Assembly: GCF_014202335.1 (NCBI RefSeq)
Contig: NZ_JACHGP010000003.1
Location: 496,001 to 560,000, forward strand
Origin: Mycobacterium sp. AZCC_0083
Lineage (GTDB): Bacteria; Actinomycetota; Actinomycetes; Mycobacteriales; Mycobacteriaceae
Reading direction: 5' to 3'
Length of the DNA: 64,000 bases
A model generated the notes under the pieces. The model was not told the DNA's origin. It ran no database searches and saw nothing but the letters and a program-made list of their open reading frames with translations. The position numbers and the translations under genes are program-made. Positions within the stretch are counted from its first letter, which is position 1. Every line of letters begins with the position of its first letter. Shown piece after piece: positions 24,484 to 31,874 of the stretch.

Positions 24484-26366
24484 GAGCGATCCGCCACGGG
24501 TCGCTCGCCGTTGACCGCAAGTGTGTCATCGGGCCCACCCAGCGAGAACGGGATGAACCCTCGCGCGAGTAGGTCTCCCATCGCGGTTCCGTCGAGCGGG
24601 TGTGACAGCAAGAAACCCTGTGCGCGAACGCAACCCAGGCTCAGCAGCGTTCTGGCGGCTTCCTCGGTTTCGACGCCTTCGGCCACCACCTCCAACTCGA
24701 AGGCGTCGGCCAGGGCGACGATCGCGCGCGCGATCGCCAAGTCCCCTGCGTTGTTGCCGAGCTCGCTGACGAAGCTGCGGTCGATCTTGATGGTGTCGAC
24801 CGGGAGTGACTTCAGGTGGGTCAGCACGCTGTGCCCGGTGCCGAAGTCATCGACGGCCACCTTCACCCCGACGGCCTTCAGCCCCGCGAGCGTGACGCGG
24901 GCCGCCTCGATGTCCTTGACGACAACGCTCTCGGTGATCTCAAGGCACACCGAACCCGGGTCGAGGCCGAACTCGTCGATGGTGCGGGCGACGCTGTCGA
25001 CGAATCCCTCCGCGACGAGTTGCACGGGTGACACGTTGACGCGCAACACGATGTCCTTGGCCAGCCCGGCTAACCGCCATCTGCTCAACTGCGCGCACGC
25101 CATCTTCAGCACGAGCCGTCCCAGTTCGCCTGCGAGGTTGGTGGATTCGGCGACGGCGATGAACGAGTCGGGTAGGAGCAGTCCCCGCGTCGGATGATTC
25201 CAGCGGACCAGCGCCTCGGTCGCCACCACCGCCCCGGTCCGCAGGTCGACCTCGGGTAGGTAGTGCAGAACCAAACCGCCGCTTTCGATTCCGCCGCGCA
25301 AGTGCAACTCGATGTCGTTGCGGAACTCGCTCTTCAGGGCCAGGTCTTCGGTGAACACGGCGACGGCGTCACCGCCGGCACTCTTGGCCGACATCAGCGC
25401 CTGGTCGACTTGGCGCATCAGATCCGACGCAGCGTCGCGACCGGGAACACCCACCGCCACGCCGATGCTGACGGTGCGGTTCAGGATCTCGTCGTTGATC
25501 GTGACCCGCCCGCGCAGACCCGCCTGCACCCTGTGGGCGTAGGACTCGGCCTCGGCCAGCCCCATCGGTGCGGCGGGGATGACCATGAATTCGTCGCCAC
25601 CAAGTCGTGCGATCAGATCGGGCTCGCCGACGGGTTCGCGCAGTCGGCCTGCAAAGAACGCGATGAACCGATCCCCCGCGTGATGGCCGAGGAAGTCGTT
25701 GATGGCCTTGAGCCGGTCCAGGTCGAGGAACAGCGCCGCAACCGGACCCGGCTGACCGGCCGCGAGGCGGCGTTCAAGGTGGGCGATCAGTGCCCTGCGA
25801 CTGTAGAGACCGGTCAGGTCGTCGTGCTCCGCCAGGTACTTGAGCCGGTTCTCAGCGAAGATGCGCGCCTGCAACTGCGCGAACAGGGTTGCGATCATCT
25901 GCAACGCGTTCAGTTCGTCGACGGTCCATTCACGGTCACCGAACTTGACGAAACCCAGTACACCCGTGGTGACGTCGCCTGAGAGCAGTGGCACGCACGC
26001 CAGCGAGATCGACGGGACGGTAGTGCCCTCTTCGATGCGGCGCTGGTATCCGTCGGTCGCCGGCTCCGGCCGGATCACCAGGGGCGCCTTGAGGTGTTCG
26101 GCCGCCGCGAAGACCGGATCTGCGTCGGCGAAGTACACCACTCCGATGGGGTCGGGGTCGGGAACGTACGCCCGTACCGGCCCCTCTGCGATCAGCTTGG
26201 TGGCATGGAGCTCATGATCGTTGTGACGCAGGAAGCAAGTGTCGAGTACGAGATAATCGGCCAGGTCGGTCAGCACGTGCTCACTGATCGCGATCGCGGT
26301 GTCGACGTTCGCCGCCATCAGTTCTGACGCGACCTTGGTGACGACCTCTTCGAGGCTGCGCGGCAT
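24480..26366 (-). CDS. GAF-GGDEF-EAL cyclic-di-GMP enzyme (Rv1354c type)
   Basis: This 628-aa soluble protein has a GAF-like sensor (about 20-165), a GGDEF diguanylate cyclase domain (about 180-340) with intact RLGGDEF at about 253-259, and an EAL phosphodiesterase domain (about 365-605) with TEALVRW, NVSPVQL, EITESVV, VDDFGTGHS and AEGVET. Both catalytic signatures look complete, so synthesis and breakdown of c-di-GMP are both possible, as for the M. tuberculosis protein encoded by Rv1354c. It starts 4 bp after the moeY-like gene, the same pairing as Rv1355c-Rv1354c. Confidence 0.9.
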   Translation of the reverse strand: MPRSLEEVVTKVASELMAANVDTAIAISEHVLTDLADYLVLDTCFLRHNDHELHATKLIAEGPVRAYVPDPDPIGVVYFADADPVFAAAEHLKAPLVIRPEPATDGYQRRIEEGTTVPSISLACVPLLSGDVTTGVLGFVKFGDREWTVDELNALQMIATLFAQLQARIFAENRLKYLAEHDDLTGLYSRRALIAHLERRLAAGQPGPVAALFLDLDRLKAINDFLGHHAGDRFIAFFAGRLREPVGEPDLIARLGGDEFMVIPAAPMGLAEAESYAHRVQAGLRGRVTINDEILNRTVSIGVAVGVPGRDAASDLMRQVDQALMSAKSAGGDAVAVFTEDLALKSEFRNDIELHLRGGIESGGLVLHYLPEVDLRTGAVVATEALVRWNHPTRGLLLPDSFIAVAESTNLAGELGRLVLKMACAQLSRWRLAGLAKDIVLRVNVSPVQLVAEGFVDSVARTIDEFGLDPGSVCLEITESVVVKDIEAARVTLAGLKAVGVKVAVDDFGTGHSVLTHLKSLPVDTIKIDRSFVSELGNNAGDLAIARAIVALADAFELEVVAEGVETEEAARTLLSLGCVRAQGFLLSHPLDGTAMGDLLARGFIPFSLGGPDDTLAVNGERPVADRS

Positions 26367-26370
26367 GCCC

Positions 26371-28524
26371 TTACGGTAACCAAGGTGAATTTTTACGCAA
26401 ACGCAAACGATTCGTGTCTCTGCGGCTCTTCACCGATGTCGGCGCGCTGCTGGCCAGGCGCAACACCAAGATCTGAGCAGCGCCGGGCTCGGTACCGACG
26501 AGTGCACGGAACTGCGATTGCAGTGTCGCCAACTCGTCGCAGAAGGCGCCCGACAGCTCCTTGAGCTCCTCGGGCGTGCGGGCGTAGAGGAAAACCGGTG
26601 ATACGGGTTGGACCGCCAGGCCGTGTTGTTGCGCGGTGATCCACACCGCCTCCATGGCCGATCCGCCGCGTACGAAGTCGGCCAATTCGTGGCCGGTCAC
26701 CGACACGACGGCGAGCCCAGAGCTGGCCTGCACCCGATCCCTGGTGTCGTCGCCGAGCGCCGAGCCTGCGTTCCATTCGGCGAGGTGGGCCATCACTTCC
26801 GGACGACGAAGGATGCCCATGACGGCGTAGTCGCCCGGATCGAGTTCGAGGCTGCGCACGTCGATACCGGCGTCCGGGTCAGGGTCTCCCGGCCAACGAA
26901 GCTCGGAGAACATCTCCGCGTGCAGCCGAGGGGTCAAATACCGGGTCCGGTCTGCGGCGGCGAGGATCGTGGCGGCGGCGTCGATGTCTGACCGGTCGGT
27001 CACCACACTGAGCCGGGCCCCGTGCCGGTCGGCGACCGCGTGCATAGCCGCGACGGTCTCCGCGCTCAGTGCCCCCGGTTCGCCGTGGCGCCGGTTGGTT
27101 TCGCGCTCCAGCATGGGCTGGTACAGCGCGGCGAGTTCGGGGGCGGCGTCGTGACCGAAGCGCAGCGTCGCGGCCAGTCTTCCACCGTCCTCGCCCACGC
27201 TCACCGGTCCGAGACGGCCGTACGCGGCCGCGGCGACAGTGGCGTTGAACAACGCGGCGCCGACGGCGACGGCGCTGCCCCTCAGCTCGACGTTCATGGC
27301 CGAGGTGAACTCGGGAGCCACGCGGATCGTTACCGATTCCTCGTCTACGTCGACGTACCAAGGCTGCACGTTTCCCCCGGATGGGGCGCGGATCGCTGCC
27401 GCCGCAACGACTTCCGGCAAGTCGCTGGGCGCATGCTCGGCCTGCGACTCCGCGTCGGCCGGGGTACCCGCACCAGCCATCTCTGGCACGCGGAGGTTGT
27501 CCAGCGCCCATCTCACATCGATCCGGGTCCGGCCCGACCCGAGGGGCTCACCAAGCCCGATGCGGCGCACGGCCTCGGCCAGCGCGGTGGCACCGAGCGT
27601 GACGTCGCCGGCCAGTTGGGGCCAGGTCGACAGGGAATGGTCGACCTCGACCAGCGATGCCGCCATCCGTGGGGACAGACGTTCGGCGTCCAGGTAGCGC
27701 AGGATGTGCGGGATCTTGTCCCGGTTGCTCATCCCCGGAAGCAATGCGAGGTCGATCTCGCCGAGCAAGCCGTGCAGGATGGGTCGCTGCGGGTCCAGGT
27801 CGAAGCGTTCGACGTCGACCAGGCCGCGGTCACTGGTCGCCATCAACACCGGAATTCCGCGGGCCTTTGCTCCTTGGCGCACCAGAGCCTTCATGTCCAG
27901 CGAGTCGCACTCTTCGACGACGATGTCGAGTCCGTCGAGGAACTCGTCGACGGTGTCGTGGGTCAGTCCGGCGTCGAGCACCCGAACCGGAAGGTAGGGG
28001 TCCAGTTCGGCGATGCGCCGAGACGTGACCGTCGCCTTGTTCACCCCGAGATCGAACAGCGTGGCCGGGACCCGGTTCAGGTTGGACAGTTCAAGGCCGT
28101 CGAAGTCGGCGAGCCGCAGCTCGCCGCACAGCCCTTGCGCGGCCAGGGTGTGCGCGATGACGTGACCGACACTCAGTCCGGCGACGCCGATCCGCAGGGT
28201 AGCGAGGCGGGCTTGTTCTGCCGCGGTGATCATGTTGCGGTTGCGGTCGAGGCGGAGCGCGCGGAATCCCCGCGGCCCGAGCACCGCGACGACGGCTCGC
28301 CGCCACGGGTAGTAGGCCCACCGAATGCCCTCTACGAGCAATGCGTCATCGGGCTCTGGCGGCAGCCGGCGCAGGGCGTTCTCCTGTGCCTCGTGTTCGT
28401 CGAGGAACGCCACCCGCTGGTCGGCGCGCAGCTCGTAGATCATGTCCTGGTCGGACGCGTCGCGTGGGTCCAGCAGCACCGCCGCATGGGCTCCTGCGTC
28501 GGTCCCGGCTCGGTCGATGCTCAC
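26371..28524 (-). CDS. moeY: MoeY-like protein: ThiF/E1-like domain fused to nitroreductase-like domain (Rv1355c type)
   Basis: At 717 aa it matches Rv1355c (about 715). The middle holds a ThiF/MoeB/E1-like nucleotide-binding domain: LRIGVAGLSVGHVIAHTLAA, LADFDGLELSNLNRVPA, LGVNKATVTSRRIAELDPYL, IVVEECDSLDMK. The C-terminal half is nitroreductase-like (AAIRAPSGGNVQPWYVDV, RETNRRHGEPGALS, WITAQQHGLAVQPVSPVFLY). GTG 28524 overlaps the P450 stop (GTGA), and the open frame upstream belongs to the P450's frameshifted zone. The annotated link with molybdopterin is by family only; the reaction is not known. Confidence 0.85.
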   Translation of the reverse strand: MSIDRAGTDAGAHAAVLLDPRDASDQDMIYELRADQRVAFLDEHEAQENALRRLPPEPDDALLVEGIRWAYYPWRRAVVAVLGPRGFRALRLDRNRNMITAAEQARLATLRIGVAGLSVGHVIAHTLAAQGLCGELRLADFDGLELSNLNRVPATLFDLGVNKATVTSRRIAELDPYLPVRVLDAGLTHDTVDEFLDGLDIVVEECDSLDMKALVRQGAKARGIPVLMATSDRGLVDVERFDLDPQRPILHGLLGEIDLALLPGMSNRDKIPHILRYLDAERLSPRMAASLVEVDHSLSTWPQLAGDVTLGATALAEAVRRIGLGEPLGSGRTRIDVRWALDNLRVPEMAGAGTPADAESQAEHAPSDLPEVVAAAAIRAPSGGNVQPWYVDVDEESVTIRVAPEFTSAMNVELRGSAVAVGAALFNATVAAAAYGRLGPVSVGEDGGRLAATLRFGHDAAPELAALYQPMLERETNRRHGEPGALSAETVAAMHAVADRHGARLSVVTDRSDIDAAATILAAADRTRYLTPRLHAEMFSELRWPGDPDPDAGIDVRSLELDPGDYAVMGILRRPEVMAHLAEWNAGSALGDDTRDRVQASSGLAVVSVTGHELADFVRGGSAMEAVWITAQQHGLAVQPVSPVFLYARTPEELKELSGAFCDELATLQSQFRALVGTEPGAAQILVLRLASSAPTSVKSRRDTNRLRLRKNSPWLP

Positions 28525-29918
28525 GTCGCTGTCTCCAAGTCGTTGGCACCCAACGGGTTCCGGTCCGGATGCGGGCCCGAATCGGGCCGCCCGCGACCAT
28601 CCTGAACGGAACGGCGAGCGGGAATTCGTCGTCGAGTGAACATATCCCGACTCGGCGGATGAACTGGCCAGGCCCAAAGGTCGCTTCGAGCATCGCGAAG
28701 TGATCGCCGATGCAAGCCCGGGGTCCACCCCCGAACGGGATGTACTGCCAGAGGTCTCGACTCTTCATGTTGTCCGCGCTGAACCGGTCGGGGTCGAAGG
28801 CCAACGGCCGGTCCAGAGTGTGGGATCGAGCTGCACTGCCAGCCTGCGAAGATCAGCAACGTGCCTGCGGGGACCCGGTATCCACCGACCTCGACGTCGC
28901 GGGTGGCCAGCCGGGTTCCCGTCGGCCCAGGGGGACACAGCCGCAACGCCTCTCGCAGCACCTGCACCGTGTAACCCAGGTGAGCGACGTCATCGGGTTC
29001 CAGTTCGCGGTCGGGCAGGGCGGCGACTTCGGCGGCCACCCGGTCCTGAATCTCGGGGTGACGCCCCAATTCCCACATCGCGTAGGTGAGCGTGGTCGCC
29101 GTGGTGTCGTGCCCTGCGAAGAGGAACACGATCAGCTCGTCGGCAATCTCGCTGTCGGACAGGCTATTTCCCGACTCCGGATCGGTCGCCGCGATCAGCG
29201 CCTGAACCAACGGGGCGTCCGTGGTCGGGTCGGCGCGACACCGGGCCAGGATGTCGCCTGCGAGGCGATGCAGCGCGTCGCTCCCGGCGAACGCGCGCCG
29301 CCGAGCCGGTGTCGGCAGCCAGCGGGGCGCACGCACGGGGCGCAGCGATCGATCGGCGACGTAGGTCAGCGCGGTGCGCAACGGCTCGGCGATGTCGTCG
29401 ACATGATCGGTGAGGTCCAGTCCGAGGACCGAGCGGCCAAGCGCCCTCAAGGTCAGGGTTCGGCATTCGGCATCGAGGTCGACGACGTCGCCGTCCACCC
29501 AGCCCGCGGACACCTTCTCCGCGGCTTCGGCCATGTGGCCGCCGAATTGCCGCACGTGTTGTTTGGTGAAGACCGGTTGCAGCGTTCGCTTGCGCGGCAG
29601 CCACTGCTCATAGGGGAGGTTGAACAGGTTTCCGCCGAGCACCCTGCGCAGCTCGGAGAGGATCAGCGACGTCTTGTCGACGGCACCGTCCTTGACGGAG
29701 AGGATGTCGCGGATCGCCTGCGGGGACGTGGCCACGACGATCGGGGGCATCAGCCAGTTTGGGCCAAGCCGGAACCGGGTCACTGGCCCGCCTGCGTCGC
29801 GGAGCTCGTCCATCCCAGTGTGGAACGACCGCAGCGCGCGGGCCCGCTGCCGGTAGGGCAAGGGGTTCTTCGGTGGTAACGGCAGCGATGCCAGATCGGC
29901 GGATGCAGTGTCAGTCAC
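28521..29918 (-). pseudogene. cytochrome P450 with three compensating single-base losses
   Basis: Residues 1 to about 359 read as a normal P450: PPKNPLPYRQRARALRSF, I-helix FLFAGHDTTATT, K-helix ExxR in LREALRLCPP and VGGYRVPAGTLLIFAGW. There the frame is lost. Adding one G after each of two TGG codons (28838/28839 and 28812/28813) restores AVQLDPTLWDRPLAFDPDRF and then the heme loop FGGGPRACIG; a third loss between about 28530 and 28580 returns to the first frame and to the stop at 28521, which overlaps the moeY start. As written, the heme cysteine is out of frame and the protein would be inactive. Three G losses in G runs that sum to 3 fit sequencing error, so the gene may be intact. Confidence 0.75.
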
Positions 29919-29997
29919 CGGGCCCCCTTCCGGATTGGTTAGTCAATGCAAGGACTCTATGCCAGCGTGCGCAGCGGCCGCCGGATGGAGATGTGCC

Positions 29998-30038
29998 GTC
30001 CCCTAAACAACCCCCATCCCCTAATCGAAATCCCCTAC
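29998..30038 (+). promoter_or_regulatory. three ATCCCCTAA-type direct repeats before hsp70-3
   Basis: GTCCCCTAA (29998-30006), ATCCCCTAA (30016-30024) and ATCCCCTAC (30030-30038) lie in the same orientation as the motif before iniB and iniB2 when read toward the gene. Offsets are 18 and 14 bp. They are 67-107 bp upstream of hsp70-3 and 80-120 bp upstream of the divergent P450-moeY-GGDEF-EAL genes, which may also be affected. Confidence 0.65.
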
Positions 30039-30104
30039 GGGGGTCGCGATCGCGACGGGTCGGGCACCGATCCGCGTGGCGCTGAATCGCCTTAGCGTCG
30101 ATTC

Positions 30105-31745
30105 ATGATCACGAACCGACACGCCGCGGCACACACGCTGGGCATCTCCATCGGCGCCACCAACCTGGTGGCTACCTCGGGATCGCAGGCCGTCGTGCAC
30201 CCCGCCGTACTTCGCACCGCACAGGGCGGCTGGCTCAGCGGCTTCGTCGACCGCATCGGCGATCCGGTGCCGCTGGTCGCCTCCGACGGCTCCACCCACC
30301 GCCCCGAAGCGCTGCTGACCGAGGCCTTGGAAGTCGTGACCAGCGCGCTGCCCAACGCCGAAATGGTGTCCGCCGTGGCGGTGACGGTGCCTGCGCACTG
30401 GCCGTCATCCGTCGTCGATGTGCTGCGGACGAGCCTGCCGCGCACCACGCGATTGGTCCCCGACACCACGGCGGCGTTGCGGGCGCTGCGGGCAAACCCC
30501 GGCCTGCCGTCGCGCGGTGTCGTCGCGGTCTGCGACTTCGGTGGCAGCGGAACCAGCATCACGCTGGTCGACGCGACCGCAAACTACGCCCGCATCGGCG
30601 ACACGGTCCGGCTCGGCGACTTCTCCGGCGATCTCATCGATGGGGCGATTCTGCGCAAGGTGGTGGCCGAGCTCGGCGACGCCGCGCAGACGGACCCGTC
30701 CGGCACTGCCATGGTGGGATCGCTGACCCGGTTGCGCGAGGCGTGCAAGCTGGCCAAGCACCGGCTTTCGGCCGACACGGCGGCGGCGATCGCCGTCGAC
30801 CTGCCGGGCCAGCGCACCAGCATCCGGTTGACCAGGACCGAACTCGAGCAACTCCTCGACGAGCCGCTGGACGGTTTCCTCGCCGCTCTCGACGACACGC
30901 TGGACCGCAACGGCGTCCAGCCTGCGCACGTCAGCGCGGTCGCGACCATCGGCGGTGGCGCGCGCATTCCGCTTCTCACCCAACGGCTCTCACAGCATCT
31001 GCGCACCCAGGTCGTGACCACGCCACATCCCCAGCTGACGGCGGCCGCGGGCGCGTCGCTACTGGCGACCAGCTCGCAGTCCGACGAAACGGCGACCACG
31101 CTGACGCCGACCGCACCAGCCGTGGCTGCGGCGCCGCCCACCGTGGCCGCCGCCTTGGCACCGGCCGCGCTGGCCTGGTCAGAGGATTCCGGTGACGTGA
31201 CGGATGTCGTCGCGCCGCCCGCACCCGTGGAGCTCAGCCGGCCGGCCGTCGAGTTCGGCGAGCACGATTGGGACGACGTCGCCCCGCGCAGGCGCGGGCC
31301 GCTGGTCGCCTTCGGGGCGTCCGCAGCAGCGGCGATCGCCGCACTGGCGGTCTTCGGCATGACCCAGTTCGACGGTGAAACGGCTCCGGCGAGTTCGGCG
31401 AGCAGCATCGCCGTGTCCTCAGCACCGGTAGCGCCGGCCACCTCGCAGCCGGTGGTGGCGCCCGTCGCCGAGACGTCCACAGTCGTCGTGACGCCGCAGC
31501 CCCGGCTGATCCCCGTTGGGGGTCCCCGCCCCCAGCAGCCGCCGCCCCAGACCGTCACGGTCACTCCGGTCACCACCTCAGCAACGCCGACCACCACGAC
31601 GCCGACGACCCCCGCAACAACGTCGAAGACCACCCCAACTACGACGTCTCCGACGAGTACCACGACCCCTTCGCCGCCGACGTCGACACCGGAGATGACG
31701 ATCAAGACGATTCCGATCGATCCGGGCCCGGGGAACGGAAAGTAG
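30105..31745 (+). CDS. transmembrane Hsp70-like protein 3
   Basis: This 546-aa paralogue has the same order of parts: GISIGATNLVATSG (about residues 10-23), VTVPAHWPSS, AVCDFGGSGTSITLVDA (about 142-158), LGDFSGDLIDGAIL, TIGGGARIPLLTQRLSQHL, ALAWSEDSGD, a span at about 400-419 (LVAFGASAAAAIAALAVFGM) and a Thr/Pro-rich outer tail ending in a Pro/Gly segment. Again Ser replaces the phosphate-1 Asp and there is no substrate-binding domain. It stands alone, 6.2 kb from iniR, but has the shared motif cluster upstream, so it is probably in the same regulon. A weak 8-bp inverted repeat follows. Confidence 0.85.
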   Translation: MITNRHAAAHTLGISIGATNLVATSGSQAVVHPAVLRTAQGGWLSGFVDRIGDPVPLVASDGSTHRPEALLTEALEVVTSALPNAEMVSAVAVTVPAHWPSSVVDVLRTSLPRTTRLVPDTTAALRALRANPGLPSRGVVAVCDFGGSGTSITLVDATANYARIGDTVRLGDFSGDLIDGAILRKVVAELGDAAQTDPSGTAMVGSLTRLREACKLAKHRLSADTAAAIAVDLPGQRTSIRLTRTELEQLLDEPLDGFLAALDDTLDRNGVQPAHVSAVATIGGGARIPLLTQRLSQHLRTQVVTTPHPQLTAAAGASLLATSSQSDETATTLTPTAPAVAAAPPTVAAALAPAALAWSEDSGDVTDVVAPPAPVELSRPAVEFGEHDWDDVAPRRRGPLVAFGASAAAAIAALAVFGMTQFDGETAPASSASSIAVSSAPVAPATSQPVVAPVAETSTVVVTPQPRLIPVGGPRPQQPPPQTVTVTPVTTSATPTTTTPTTPATTSKTTPTTTSPTSTTTPSPPTSTPEMTIKTIPIDPGPGNGK

Positions 31746-31780
31746 TGACTTAGGTCAGCCTTCGTAGCGTGGCTCAACCC

Positions 31781-31808
31781 CTAGATGCAACTATGAGCAG
31801 GCATCTAG
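31781..31808. terminator. inverted repeat after hsp70-3
   Basis: A perfect 8-bp inverted repeat, CTAGATGC (31781-31788) and GCATCTAG (31801-31808), with a 12-nt spacer lies 36 bp after the stop. It is too weak to be a certain terminator and could be a regulator site for etfD. Confidence 0.35.
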
Positions 31809-31813
31809 CATAA

Positions 31814-31856
31814 GTTACCCGTCAGTAACCACGATCAAGTTACTGGCTGGTAACTT
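31814..31856 (+). promoter_or_regulatory. two GTTAC-N6-GTAAC inverted repeats before etfD
   Basis: GTTAC-ccgtca-GTAAC (31814-31829) and AAGTTAC-tggctg-GTAACTT (31837-31856) have the same core and spacer, with centres 25 bp apart, and end 18 bp before the etfD start. Such paired palindromes are typical operators of TetR-family repressors, many of which control fatty-acid genes in mycobacteria. The regulator is not in this window as far as I can see. Confidence 0.65.
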
Positions 31857-31874
31857 GGAACGGGGAGGCCCGCG

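Noticed and set aside
28525-28728. N-terminal extension of the moeY frame by 68 codons.
   Set aside because: This part is P450 coding sequence read in another frame; GTG 28524 gives the expected family length.
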